Shown here piece after piece: positions 17,626-26,466 of a DNA stretch of 64,000 nt; the first letter of the stretch is position 1; each line of letters opens with the position of its first letter. A program made the position numbers and the translations under genes. The stretch lies in assembly GCA_002707495.1 (NCBI GenBank), contig PAMZ01000018.1:1-64000 (forward strand), given 5' to 3'. Below the pieces are notes generated by a model. The model worked only from the letters and a program-made list of their open reading frames with translations, ran no database searches and was not told where the DNA came from. This stretch comes from Halobacteriovoraceae bacterium. Lineage in GTDB: Bacteria > Bdellovibrionota > Bacteriovoracia > Bacteriovoracales > Bacteriovoracaceae.

Positions 17626-18657
17626 TTAATTATCCAAGAGGTCTAAGCATTTATTACTAGTGGTACTAAGATGAATAGATTGAGACTTTCGCCATTCAAA
17701 ATCGACAGTTTTAAGTCCTAAGAGTTTGAATTCATTGAGGTCTACCTCAATTATAAAATTCAATATTTTATATTTTGTAATTCCCGTTTTTATCCAAGGG
17801 AGCAGATCATAGTTTTCAAGTTTCATTTTTGGATATTGTCTAAGATTTGTGTCCTCTCCCCAAACTTCAAACGTGGGAATTTCGAATTGCCCTGAAAGCC
17901 ATTGCTCTTGATTTTTTTTATAAACGAGTAGGCTCTCACCTTTTCGAACTACGACCCTTAAAAGATGCAACTCAAAAGATTCATCTGAGGAGCTTTTATT
18001 TGCCATAGAAGGATATTGATAGGGAGAGACTCTTCCTTGGCAATTATCTTTCAAAGGACAAATTTCGCAAGCTGCTGACCTTGCCTGGCAAATTCGACGG
18101 CCTAGATCCATTAACGCTTCATTAAGCGCTCTAGAACCAAGCTCACTTATCATAGAAGCAATTTTTCTCTGGTCAAAAAGCTCTCGGATTTTTTTTTGAA
18201 GCTTTATTCCCTTCACATCAGTTAGACCGTAATATCTCGCCAGAACTCTTTCTAAATTTGCATCTACGGCAAGATCATCAATATCGGCCCCAATCGCTCT
18301 TAACGCTGAGGCGGTGTAGGGACCTATTCCTTTAATGCTCAAAAGAGTCTGCGCTTCAAGCGGAATTTTTCCCTCAAACTTTTCATGAATTTCAATCGCA
18401 GCTGCATGAAGACTTCTTGCCCTGCGATAATAGCCAAGACCTTGCCAAGCAAGCATGACCTCATCTTGAGTAGCCTGAGCCAGGGTTTCAATATCTGGAA
18501 ACTGACTTAAAAAACGATTATAGTGTTTGAGAACAGTCCCGACAGTCGTTTGCTGCAGCATGATCTCTGAGACGAGAGTTCCATATAAGCTTCTCTCAAC
18601 CCGCCAGGGCAGCTCTGAATAATGATCTTGCGACCATTTAATAAGTTCCTGATTCAT
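17626..18657 (-). CDS. mutY: A/G-specific adenine DNA glycosylase
   Basis: MutY removes adenine mispaired with 8-oxoguanine in the cytoplasm. Catalytic E31 sits in SEIMLQQT; the helix-hairpin-helix is LLSIKGIGPYTA (about residues 104-115); the catalytic Asp is D131 in VDANLERVLAR. The 4Fe-4S cluster ligands are C189, C196, C199 and C205 with the standard 6-2-5 spacing. A C-terminal NUDIX-like half (about residues 225-343), used to recognise 8-oxoguanine, is present. It overlaps the upstream vWA-like gene by 4 bp and is probably the last gene of a three-gene unit with the HTH regulator. Confidence 0.95.
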   Translation of the reverse strand: MNQELIKWSQDHYSELPWRVERSLYGTLVSEIMLQQTTVGTVLKHYNRFLSQFPDIETLAQATQDEVMLAWQGLGYYRRARSLHAAAIEIHEKFEGKIPLEAQTLLSIKGIGPYTASALRAIGADIDDLAVDANLERVLARYYGLTDVKGIKLQKKIRELFDQRKIASMISELGSRALNEALMDLGRRICQARSAACEICPLKDNCQGRVSPYQYPSMANKSSSDESFELHLLRVVVRKGESLLVYKKNQEQWLSGQFEIPTFEVWGEDTNLRQYPKMKLENYDLLPWIKTGITKYKILNFIIEVDLNEFKLLGLKTVDFEWRKSQSIHLSTTSNKCLDLLDN

Positions 18658-19475
18658 AAACAGAACTTTCTAATTCTTTTTAACTGTGATTTCAAGTCTG
18701 TGTTGTAGAGAGGTTTATTCAGTCCGCGAATAGTCCCTCGATTAGTTGCCTCGATAGCACTTATAAATTCATCCTTCGCTTCAAATATATCAGTAATAAT
18801 GATTACTGTTTCCGCTTTGGAGCGATCAAGATCCTGCATAATTCGCTTCATATTATTAAGTCCGCTACTAAGACAAACTCGATCAAAAGCACCTGCTTCT
18901 TTTCTAAATTCTTCGAAATAATAGACCTTCATTTTTTGATTTAAAGGACAAGTAGCTGACAGATCTCTTAAAAACCTCTCCCTTTTGCATTCATTTTCAA
19001 AGCCGTAGAAGTCAATTTGCTTCATAGTAGAACTAACATCCATCCAAATTTCTAATTTCGACTCTCCTACCTTCATTTTCTTTTGAGCTTCACCGCAAAA
19101 TATATCAAAGAGTTGAGACTCATCACAATCAATCATCTGGCGCTCATGCCCGGCATGTACTTCCATGAAGTCATACTTTTTCGCATCCTCAACAGAGGAT
19201 TGATCTACTTTCTCTAGTTCTTGCCCAGACTCCTCTCCTCTTTTATAGAGGCCCACTTGGGGATCAAAGCAGTAATCTCCCATTGGCTGACATTGAAGTG
19301 GTCTTTGGGAATAAAGTGGTCCATTTTTTAAATGAGGGTTTAAACGATCGAGTATATTATTTACCTGAGCCGTACTCATTTCACTTAAAAACCAAACCTC
19401 AAAAGACTTGGGCATAGCGATAGCTTGCGAACCCACTACAGTCAGTAAAAATAGAATGAGGCTAAGTTTATGCAT
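18654..19475 (-). CDS. Periplasmic von Willebrand A-like protein
   Basis: A 273-residue protein with a signal peptide (cleavage after AIA). The second half resembles a vWA domain: IWMDVSSTM near residue 145 gives a D-x-S-x-T form of the metal-binding MIDAS motif, and TVIIITDIFEAKDE near residue 222 supplies the strand and Asp expected later in the fold. The first half is Cys-containing with no recognised domain. Such proteins bind partner proteins through a metal ion. It sits between the HTH regulator (1-bp overlap) and mutY (4-bp overlap), an odd partner set. The vWA call is moderate because the motif is imperfect. Confidence 0.55.
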   Translation of the reverse strand: MHKLSLILFLLTVVGSQAIAMPKSFEVWFLSEMSTAQVNNILDRLNPHLKNGPLYSQRPLQCQPMGDYCFDPQVGLYKRGEESGQELEKVDQSSVEDAKKYDFMEVHAGHERQMIDCDESQLFDIFCGEAQKKMKVGESKLEIWMDVSSTMKQIDFYGFENECKRERFLRDLSATCPLNQKMKVYYFEEFRKEAGAFDRVCLSSGLNNMKRIMQDLDRSKAETVIIITDIFEAKDEFISAIEATNRGTIRGLNKPLYNTDLKSQLKRIRKFCL

Positions 19476-20020
19476 TAAAAGTTTACCTGCCTTTGTTTAA
19501 AGTAGCGAAAAAGAGAGATACTTACATCGACAACAAGATCACGATCATCAGCATTTAGATCTAAGAACTCATTCATAAACCCTTTTTGCTTTGCGCTCAA
19601 TCGTTCCAATTTTTCTCTCACAGTGAGGTTTGCTTGTTTTTCTCCGAAAGACATACTCACTCCACGAATATTGGCCTTCGTTGTCGTTCGAGTAGACTCC
19701 TCACCCTCTCCCTTCTCCTCTTCCTTATCGGCGGAAAACTGGTCTTTATAAAATGCCACTAGCTTTTTAAATGTTTGAGTCGAGTCTTCTTCCACAAAAT
19801 CGATCACCTCATGCAAGGGTATATTGAGGTAGGCCACTATCTTAGCAATCATTTGTTCATCTAATTCTTTGGTTTTCTGATTCAAAAAACGGCTCATGGT
19901 AGAGATACCTGCATCTACAGCCTCTGCTAAATCCTTTTGAGAGAGCCCTCCACGTATTTGCATATACTTACGGACTACTCCTAAAAACATCTCAATAAAT
20001 TTTATATTAAAGTTGATCAT
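19475..20020 (-). CDS. HTH (Xre-type) transcriptional regulator
   Basis: A 181-residue protein. An N-terminal Xre/Cro-type helix-turn-helix occupies about residues 10-75, with GGLSQKDLAEAV and STMSRFLNQKT as the two helices. A charged Glu/Lys linker follows (residues 98-112), then a helical C-terminal part likely to mediate dimerisation. The start is supported by TAGGAGG upstream. The divergent region upstream contains several TGCAA/ATTGCA words and the promoter of the pentapeptide gene, so it may control itself and that neighbour. The linker and tail are not those of a typical phage repressor. Confidence 0.75.
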   Translation of the reverse strand: MINFNIKFIEMFLGVVRKYMQIRGGLSQKDLAEAVDAGISTMSRFLNQKTKELDEQMIAKIVAYLNIPLHEVIDFVEEDSTQTFKKLVAFYKDQFSADKEEEKGEGEESTRTTTKANIRGVSMSFGEKQANLTVREKLERLSAKQKGFMNEFLDLNADDRDLVVDVSISLFRYFKQRQVNF

Positions 20021-20141
20021 TTTTTGTCCTCCTAGACGTTTCTACATGCAACTTATCGGTTACATTTTGCAATAATTTATATCACAAGTCATTAAAATAC
20101 TTATTTAATCGGAATTTATTTCCTTCGTGCAATTTTATTTC

Positions 20142-20170
20142 TTGACGAATTGCATTATGCATGCGATACT
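20142..20170 (+). promoter_or_regulatory. Promoter of the pentapeptide gene with TGCAAT-like words
   Basis: TTGACG (20142-20147) and GATACT (20165-20170) are 17 bp apart, a good sigma-70 match. The surrounding divergent region (20021-20203) carries repeated TTGCAAT, GTGCAAT, ATTGCAT and ATGCAAC words, one overlapping the spacer, which could be sites for the neighbouring HTH regulator. Confidence 0.55.
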
Positions 20171-20203
20171 GGTAACAGGAAAACGCAACACGGGGGACGT
20201 GAG

Positions 20204-20662
20204 ATGAGTGCTACAAATATTATCGAATTTAATACAGTAAAATCAGCCCTTTACAAGGTAATTAAAGATGAAAGACTAAATGGAATTACTTTAAAATCGG
20301 AGTTGATTTCTGGATCTAGATTTGAGAATACGGTATTTGAAAATGTACGATTCATTGATTGTGACTTCCAAAGTACTGAAATTATTAACTGTAAATTTAT
20401 CAATTGTAGCTTTGAAAGATGCAATTTTGAGTTCTCAAGACTTCAAAATTGCAATATGGTTGCATGCAAGGTAGAGGGTTGCAACTTTTGCATTACGAAT
20501 TCCCTTAACACTAACTTTCTATCTTGCATGCTAACCGCCAATAATTATGAAGAAAGTGAGCATAAAAATGCCACCTTCATCAATACCATCAAAGAAGATG
20601 GGAGCATGGATGAATATGCAAACAGCGCTCTAACTCTCTCCTACGAGCAAATGGCAGCATAG
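20204..20662 (+). CDS. Pentapeptide-repeat protein
   Basis: The start is the ATG at 20204, downstream of GGGGGA; the in-frame ATG at 20150 lies inside the promoter. The 152-residue protein has about 14 pentapeptide units from residue 40 to 110, with Phe/Leu/Met every five residues and frequent Asn and Cys at the preceding positions (for example FENVR FIDCD FQSTE). These fold as a square beta-helix. Some family members mimic DNA and shield gyrase, while others are of unknown function. No signal peptide, so cytoplasmic. It is divergent from the HTH regulator and ends just before a hairpin. Confidence 0.8.
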   Translation: MSATNIIEFNTVKSALYKVIKDERLNGITLKSELISGSRFENTVFENVRFIDCDFQSTEIINCKFINCSFERCNFEFSRLQNCNMVACKVEGCNFCITNSLNTNFLSCMLTANNYEESEHKNATFINTIKEDGSMDEYANSALTLSYEQMAA

Positions 20663-20665
20663 TTT

Positions 20666-20690
20666 GGGCCAGGATGGCCCTTTAAATTAA
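20666..20690 (+). terminator. Hairpin after the pentapeptide gene
   Basis: GGGCCA-GGA-TGGCCC at 20666-20680, followed by TTTAAATT, lies 4 bp after the stop codon. The stem is strong but the T tract is short, so termination may be partial. Confidence 0.55.
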
Positions 20691-20784
20691 AAAAAATCAT
20701 AGAAATATTAAGGAAGAAACCCTCCTTGCATGGACGCTATCTTATCAATACCCCCTCGACAGCCCCTCGAATAGCACCTCTTAA

Positions 20785-20813
20785 GGCCCGGGAAACCGGG
20801 CCCCTTTCTTTTG
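20785..20813 (+). terminator. Strong GAAA-loop hairpin with T-rich tail
   Basis: GGCCCGG-GAAA-CCGGGCC at 20785-20802, followed by CCTTTCTTTT. It lies about 100 bp beyond the first hairpin and before the next gene. Two CCCCTCGA copies (20752 and 20763, 11 bp apart) lie just upstream. It could end read-through from the pentapeptide gene or a short separate RNA. Confidence 0.6.
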
Positions 20814-20898
20814 CCCCAACCATGAAAATATTACCAAGTCCCTAGCGAGCTTAGCCGCAGCGCGTTACGATATCCAAAATGTTAAACGGAGGCACGAC

Positions 20899-21894
20899 AT
20901 GGCAAAGCGTTCTATCGCAGCTATTTTATTAACTTTATCTATGAGTACTTTTGCTCTCGATAATATTGGTATACACCAGTCCTATTATGTGACAGAAAAG
21001 GGAAGACCAGTCACTATTAAGTCAGAGATTCCTTCTTCTGATTCTGGTTTTGCAACAACTTGGTCACCTGATGAGTTCTTCTATCAAAAAGATATCGTTG
21101 ATGTATTTGGAGGAAATTATATCGTTCTTGATACAGACGGAATCATTCATACCATAGACTCTCAGGGTAATATGTATAAAGAACTGGATGCCTACGCCGA
21201 TTCTAAAGTTAAAATCGCTGGACATAATTATTTTATTACTCGCAACGGACAAATTGTCGTTGTTAAAAACGACGGATCAATTGGAAAAACTGATGCAGGT
21301 TTTGAAAGAGTAAGAGAATCAAAAGCCGGTGGAATGTATTTCTTTCACAATAACAAACTCATGATTCCAAATATTTTCAGTGGTGAAAATAATGAACTTG
21401 CTTATAGCACGAGTGCAAGACGTGCAGAAAGAGATGGTGTCCTTCATCTTGACGGTCGAGTGAAAGTTTATGGAGATAGCTTCTTTATCACAGATGAGAA
21501 TATTGTTTATACAATAGGGTTTAAATTCAAAACGGTAAGAGTTATTCGTGAAGATAGAAGAGGACGAAGAACTGAAGAAACTGAAACAAATTACTTCCCA
21601 GAAGTTTACAAGACAAGTCTACCTAGCCATATGAATCACGAGTCTATTGCCAAAAAAGGTGGAAACTTTTTCATGGATGCCAGAGGTAATCTTTATACAA
21701 TCGCAGATAATGCAACTTTAAGAAATCATGGTGTTGTTCCAGGAAAAGAAGGACAGATGCCTAGATTGGTTGGTGGAAACTATATGATCTTTAATGACGG
21801 ATCTCTCTTCCAAGTAGATGAAAATGGTTTTGTAAGTTATGTTCAGCAAGTTCGTGACCGAATCATTGCAACCAATGCAAATAGAAGTAACTAA
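20899..21894 (+). CDS. Exported beta-repeat (propeller-like) protein
   Basis: A 331-residue protein with a signal peptide (cleavage near residue 19, after TFA) and GGAGG upstream of the ATG. At least six degenerate repeats have the pattern G-[GHD]-[NSM]-[YF]-[FIM], a turn of DxxG/NG type, then a strand ending in [TVQ][IV]: GGNYIVLDTDG, GHNYFITRNG, GGMYFFHNN, GDSFFITDEN, GGNFFMDARG and GGNYMIFNDG. Such strand-turn-strand repeats are typical of beta-propellers, here probably in the periplasm or outside the cell. No catalytic residues are obvious and no family is recognised. It has its own terminator. Confidence 0.65.
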   Translation: MAKRSIAAILLTLSMSTFALDNIGIHQSYYVTEKGRPVTIKSEIPSSDSGFATTWSPDEFFYQKDIVDVFGGNYIVLDTDGIIHTIDSQGNMYKELDAYADSKVKIAGHNYFITRNGQIVVVKNDGSIGKTDAGFERVRESKAGGMYFFHNNKLMIPNIFSGENNELAYSTSARRAERDGVLHLDGRVKVYGDSFFITDENIVYTIGFKFKTVRVIREDRRGRRTEETETNYFPEVYKTSLPSHMNHESIAKKGGNFFMDARGNLYTIADNATLRNHGVVPGKEGQMPRLVGGNYMIFNDGSLFQVDENGFVSYVQQVRDRIIATNANRSN

Positions 21895-21945
21895 AAAATA
21901 ATCCAGTCTTCCCCGCTGGATCATTAATCTCTCTCTACAGTATAT

Positions 21946-21972
21946 AAAGCCGGCAATATGCCGGCTTTTTTT
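21946..21972. terminator. Bidirectional rho-independent terminator
   Basis: AAAGCCGGC-AATAT-GCCGGCTTT (21946-21968), with a T run to 21972 on the plus strand and an A/T-rich flank on the other side. It separates the exported beta-repeat gene from the convergent lolA. A weaker hairpin, ATCCAG...CTGGAT, lies just before it near 21901-21921. Confidence 0.85.
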
Positions 21973-22588
21973 ATAGATAATCTATATTGGTATTTTTCGG
22001 GGGATCAAACTGAAAGGTGGATTTATCAAACCCCTTGAGAATAGTCAGTTTTTTCTTGGTTAAAACGGTTGGATTTTTATCATTTCGCGTATACATCCGC
22101 ATAAGTTTTAATTGATTGAAGTTTGCAGCTTTGTCTTCAAAGACTAATTCAAATTTATAAAATCCTAAAAGTTTCTCATTTGCTTGAGAAAAATCGAGTA
22201 GATAAGACTTATCATTAATTTTCTTAACCTTATAATCGGAATTACTTACAAGTCCTTGATCAAGCTTATCGAAAACCTTGGAAAGGCATTGGTTTGAAGC
22301 TTTACCTATTTTAACTTCACCTTTCTCACCTTCCAAAAAAGGAGGAGTGTAAATCCAAATTTTCTCTGGATTACACACATAGATTTTCTCATCATCAAGG
22401 CCCGAGGACTTCATATAGACATTACCACGAGCTTGATACTTCAAAGAAATAGTCGTCTTCAAATCTCTTGAATTAATCGACTTCTTAGTTTGAGTAAACT
22501 CTCCCATAAAGGCACGTGGAACATATCCGGCTAAAACGGTTTCTAATATTCCAAAAAACAAAATTCCGCAAAGAAAGAATCTCATCAT
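21971..22588 (-). CDS. lolA: LolA-family outer-membrane lipoprotein carrier
   Basis: LolA ferries lipoproteins across the periplasm from the LolCDE transporter to the outer membrane. The 205-residue protein has a signal peptide (cleavage near residue 20), an FTQTK motif at the start of the mature domain, the Pro-rich KIWIYTPPF segment and the terminal FDPPKNTN element of the family, consistent with the open beta-barrel that holds lipid. Its ATG overlaps the stop of smc by 4 bp. Several lipoproteins in this window would be clients. Family assignment is good; identity as the main LolA rather than a paralogue is not proven. Confidence 0.75.
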   Translation of the reverse strand: MMRFFLCGILFFGILETVLAGYVPRAFMGEFTQTKKSINSRDLKTTISLKYQARGNVYMKSSGLDDEKIYVCNPEKIWIYTPPFLEGEKGEVKIGKASNQCLSKVFDKLDQGLVSNSDYKVKKINDKSYLLDFSQANEKLLGFYKFELVFEDKAANFNQLKLMRMYTRNDKNPTVLTKKKLTILKGFDKSTFQFDPPKNTNIDYL

Positions 22589-25500
22589 TGAAGCTGTACC
22601 GAAACGGCCTTAGAAACACCCGGCTCCTGCATCGTGACACCATAAAGTGTATCATTAAGTTCCATTGTTTTCTTATTATGGGTAATGAGAATAAATTGAG
22701 ACTCTGCACTCATCTCTCTTAGAAGCTCATTAAATCGTCCAACGTTAGCATCATCCAATGGAGCATCAACCTCATCCAGTAAACAGAAAGGGCTTGGCTT
22801 CACAAGAAAAATTGAGAAGATAAGAGACACAGCTGTCATGGCTTTCTCTCCCCCACTCATAAGATTGATAGATTGCATTTTTTTACCAGGAGGTTTGGCA
22901 ATAATATCAATCCCACATTCTGGGCTATCAATATGTCCAACAACTTCAAGTCTCGCTTCCCCACCACCAAAGATAATTGGAAAAACCTTTGTAAAGCGTA
23001 GGTTCACTTCATCAAAAGCCTCTTTGAATCGAATTCGTGATTTTTCATCGATATGAACGATGGCCGTCTCCAGATCTACTAGAGAAGACTTCAGTTCTTC
23101 CTCTTGCGTTCTTAAGAAGTCATAACGTAGTTTCTGACGATCATAATCTTCGATCGCAGCCCAGTTTATTTCACCAAGTCTGTTTAGCTCTGATTTATAA
23201 CGCTTAAACTTCTCTTGAGACTCACGAAGAACCGCTGGAAATTTTTTATCAAACTCGTAAGCTTTCTTTTCAATCGTGATAGGTCCTTCTTCAGACTCTT
23301 GAGTAAAGACCTCATCAATGTCTTTTAGACCTTCAAGTTGTTCTTCTGTGTACTGAAGGTATTGACTAAGAGTCTCCCTTAGATCAACTCGGTAGCGCTC
23401 AAAAATATCTCGAACTAATAGATCTTCTTCTTCAATTGATTTTTCGATCTTAAGTTCAAGTTCAACATTTATCTTTTCACGCTTATTAATTTCAGTATTG
23501 AGATTTTTAATCTCATCTTCTCTCGCTTGCATTCCTGAAAGAAGAGTCGCAAGCTCATCTTTTGCATCAGACAGGAGGGCTTCCTTATCATTCAGCTCAC
23601 TTTGCTGCTGTTCAAGCTTTTCTTCCAGACTATCTAAATCTCTATTTGTCTCTTCGATCTCAGACTCAAGCTTAGTGATAACTTCTGCATTAAGCTCAAA
23701 TTTCTCATCAAACCTTAAAAGCTGAGCCTTGATATCCTCTATCTGCGACTCAAATCCAGCCATTTGAGATTGATAGCTACTAGCCTTTGCTTGTAACTCT
23801 AAGAGTTCAGATCTTTTAGATTCATGTTCTGATCTTAAATTTTCTAATTCCTCTTCAAGGTTTTCATACATCTCGGTGAGGCTATTGAGTTTTTCTTCAC
23901 CATCAACCTTAGCATTAGCGAGTTCTTCTTCTTTCTCCAAAAGCTCAAGCCTTGCCACAGAGGTTTCGCTCTTTCTCTTTTGAAGAATTTCAAGCCGAGA
24001 ATTGGTCGATGAATAATTGCCTTCTTTAGAATCAAGAGATGATTTAAGGCTGATATATTCTGTATTTTTCTCACTATAAAAATGGGCTTTCTCATCCAGC
24101 TCCAGCTTAAGTGCTTCAGATTCACTATTTAGGTTTGCCACCAAATCTTCGAGAGCCTGCAGCTCCTGAGTTTTAGCTTCTAACTCCTGAGACAATTCAT
24201 TGATAAGATTATTTCTCTGAATGACACCCATTCCAGAGCTCTCAGCTGTTCTTGTTGAGATTTGAGCGGCTCCATTTACATTGGTCACAAAAATCATCCC
24301 GTCACGGCTAATGACACCTTTGATTTTTAGCTCTTGAACTAACTTCAACCCAAGCTCAGGACTGAGATTATCAGCAATATAAAAGCCTTTGAATAATTCA
24401 CGAACCGAAGCTTCGAAATTTTGATCATTAACCTTAATGATATCACTGACAGCGACGACATTCTCACAACCCTTAACAGCTAAACGCTCTAAAGTATCTG
24501 GTCCATACATATCCCCTGAGTTTAGTGCCATCATCAGATCAAAAGATTTATCTGTCTGATTTTGATACCAATCAAAAAGATCTGCACACTGACTTTCTGC
24601 GGAAACTAAAGCATTAAAATGATCTTTAAATAGCACCTCTAATACTGTGGCGTAATCATCCTTAGACTCAATAAGATTACCTAGAAGATTAAAACCTTCA
24701 GTTTGAGTTTCTTCCATAAACTCAATGGCACCCTTTCTCACTCCTTCTCCAGCAGCATTTACTTCCTGAAGGGACTGCAGACGGGACTCCAACTTAATGA
24801 CGTCTTTATTTAAAACTCGAAGTTCTTGATCTTTCTCTTGAGCAGTGTTTTTCTTTGCCTTATAAGTTTCTTTCAACTCATCAGTATTCGCTTTTAATTC
24901 TTCTACTTCTAAATCAAGGGCTTTAACTTTTTCTCTTTGAGCCAGGATTTCATCATTGAAATGCGCTGTAGATTTTTCAATTTCTTCAATCTCGGCGGAA
25001 GTATCTTCTAAAATAGCTGCATACTCCTCAAGCTTTGATGTATTTCTGAAATTATTTTGATCTGCCTCACGGACACTCTCTTGCAGTTCTTCTTTTTGAG
25101 ATTTCAAATCAATCACTTCTTGCTTTTTATCTTCAAGCTCTGATTGCAAGAACTCCACAGCTTCCTCTAAAGCAGAAAAATCCATCTCTTCATAATTTGT
25201 CGCTTTAAGTTCTTCTAAACTAGCTTCCAGTTCAGTAAGCCTTGCTGATCTTTGCTCTTTATCCTTCATAATTTCTTCAGAATCAGAAGTTTTAGATTCG
25301 ATTTGTCCTGCTTTGTCTTGCAAACTTTTTGCAAAGGATTTTAAGCGCTCTTGCCCCGCCGCAAGCTCACGACTTAACTCATTGAACTCGCTTTGAAAGG
25401 TATCAATTCTTTCTCTAAGTTCATCTTTCAAAACTCTTTCATCTTCTAGAGTTTCTTCGATTAAATTACGCTTGATTTTTGATTCATCAATAAAGGTATT

Positions 25501-26271
25501 ATTATTCTCAAGTCCCTCATGTGCGTTTACATAAGTCGTAAGAAAATCAAATTCTTTATGAGACTTAACAATAAGTTCATGCCTTTCAATTCTTGTTTTA
25601 AGAGTGCGAGCTTTCTCCGCTTTTTCTGCCTGGCGCTCAAGAGCCTTTAAGTTTTTATAAATTTCACTTTGAAGATCATTAAGACGGTTTAAATTCGCTT
25701 GAGTTTGCTCAATTTTTTTAACCGAGTCACGTTTTCTCATTTTAAATTTCGTGATCCCCGCCACCTCTTCAATCATCGTTCTTCGTTCAATGGGTTTAGC
25801 TTGAACAAGTCGATTAATCTCTCCTTGAGCGATAATAGAATAAGACTTTGCCCCGGCTCCTGTATCCATAAAAACTTCTTGAATATCTTTAAGCCTAGCG
25901 GGGATATTATTGATTCTATATTCTGTTTCACCATTTCGATAAAGCTTACGAGTCAAAGCAATTTCATTGGGGGTAGAAACTTGAGACCCAATATGAATAT
26001 GCTTATTTTTTGTATTTTCTAAAACCAGTGTTACTTCAGCGAATGATCCTGGTGAGTACTTTGAAGACCCTGCAAAAATCAAATCCTTCATTTTCGTTCC
26101 ACGCAAATGTTTGGCGGATTGCTCACCCATGACCCAAAAAAGTGCATCAACGATATTCGACTTACCGCAGCCGTTAGGCCCTACAATTCCTGTGATACCT
26201 TCATCAAAATGAATTGTTGTTTTGTCTTTAAATGATTTGAAACCTTGCAAATGCAAACGTAATAACTTCAT
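22585..26271 (-). CDS. smc: Chromosome segregation protein SMC
   Basis: A full-length SMC ATPase of 1,228 residues that compacts and segregates the chromosome with kleisin partners. The N-terminal head has the Walker A motif GPNGCGKSN (about 32-40). Two long coiled coils (about 170-510 and 680-1000) flank a hinge near residues 510-670. The C-terminal head holds the signature LMSGGEKAM and Walker B CLLDEVDAPLDD. Its stop overlaps the lolA start (ATGA), so lolA is likely expressed with it. ScpA and ScpB genes are not in this window. Confidence 0.95.
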   Translation of the reverse strand: MKLLRLHLQGFKSFKDKTTIHFDEGITGIVGPNGCGKSNIVDALFWVMGEQSAKHLRGTKMKDLIFAGSSKYSPGSFAEVTLVLENTKNKHIHIGSQVSTPNEIALTRKLYRNGETEYRINNIPARLKDIQEVFMDTGAGAKSYSIIAQGEINRLVQAKPIERRTMIEEVAGITKFKMRKRDSVKKIEQTQANLNRLNDLQSEIYKNLKALERQAEKAEKARTLKTRIERHELIVKSHKEFDFLTTYVNAHEGLENNNTFIDESKIKRNLIEETLEDERVLKDELRERIDTFQSEFNELSRELAAGQERLKSFAKSLQDKAGQIESKTSDSEEIMKDKEQRSARLTELEASLEELKATNYEEMDFSALEEAVEFLQSELEDKKQEVIDLKSQKEELQESVREADQNNFRNTSKLEEYAAILEDTSAEIEEIEKSTAHFNDEILAQREKVKALDLEVEELKANTDELKETYKAKKNTAQEKDQELRVLNKDVIKLESRLQSLQEVNAAGEGVRKGAIEFMEETQTEGFNLLGNLIESKDDYATVLEVLFKDHFNALVSAESQCADLFDWYQNQTDKSFDLMMALNSGDMYGPDTLERLAVKGCENVVAVSDIIKVNDQNFEASVRELFKGFYIADNLSPELGLKLVQELKIKGVISRDGMIFVTNVNGAAQISTRTAESSGMGVIQRNNLINELSQELEAKTQELQALEDLVANLNSESEALKLELDEKAHFYSEKNTEYISLKSSLDSKEGNYSSTNSRLEILQKRKSETSVARLELLEKEEELANAKVDGEEKLNSLTEMYENLEEELENLRSEHESKRSELLELQAKASSYQSQMAGFESQIEDIKAQLLRFDEKFELNAEVITKLESEIEETNRDLDSLEEKLEQQQSELNDKEALLSDAKDELATLLSGMQAREDEIKNLNTEINKREKINVELELKIEKSIEEEDLLVRDIFERYRVDLRETLSQYLQYTEEQLEGLKDIDEVFTQESEEGPITIEKKAYEFDKKFPAVLRESQEKFKRYKSELNRLGEINWAAIEDYDRQKLRYDFLRTQEEELKSSLVDLETAIVHIDEKSRIRFKEAFDEVNLRFTKVFPIIFGGGEARLEVVGHIDSPECGIDIIAKPPGKKMQSINLMSGGEKAMTAVSLIFSIFLVKPSPFCLLDEVDAPLDDANVGRFNELLREMSAESQFILITHNKKTMELNDTLYGVTMQEPGVSKAVSVQLQ

Positions 26272-26466
26272 GAACTAGTGTCCCTCAATGGTTGTGTGCG
26301 TAAGCCAGTTTTTTCAAAACCTTACTAGTTTAAAAACTGCCCCTATAGGTATAATTTTGGCTTAGCCTGACGTCGATTGTCTAGGAATAATAGGGGTTTT
26401 CACTGCTTTTAAGAGCAGCGCGTAACCCCCAAGTTTTGGAAATTAGTTTGAGTCAAATAAATACTA
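26272..26466. promoter_or_regulatory. smc upstream region with a nested hairpin
   Basis: This 195-bp region holds the smc promoter and the 3' flank of the MerR-type gene. A nested inverted repeat pairs GGGGTT (26393-26398) with AACCCC (26424-26429) and, inside it, CTGCT (26403-26407) with AGCAG (26414-26418). In the minus-strand direction it follows the MerR stop by about 38 bp and is followed by TATTATT, so it may act as a weak terminator. A TATAAT at 26350 on the plus strand faces no gene. Confidence 0.4.

Noticed and set aside
26350..26466. Plus-strand RNA starting from the TATAAT at 26350
   Set aside because: No matching -35 is seen and it runs opposite the MerR gene; the hairpin is better explained as belonging to the minus strand.
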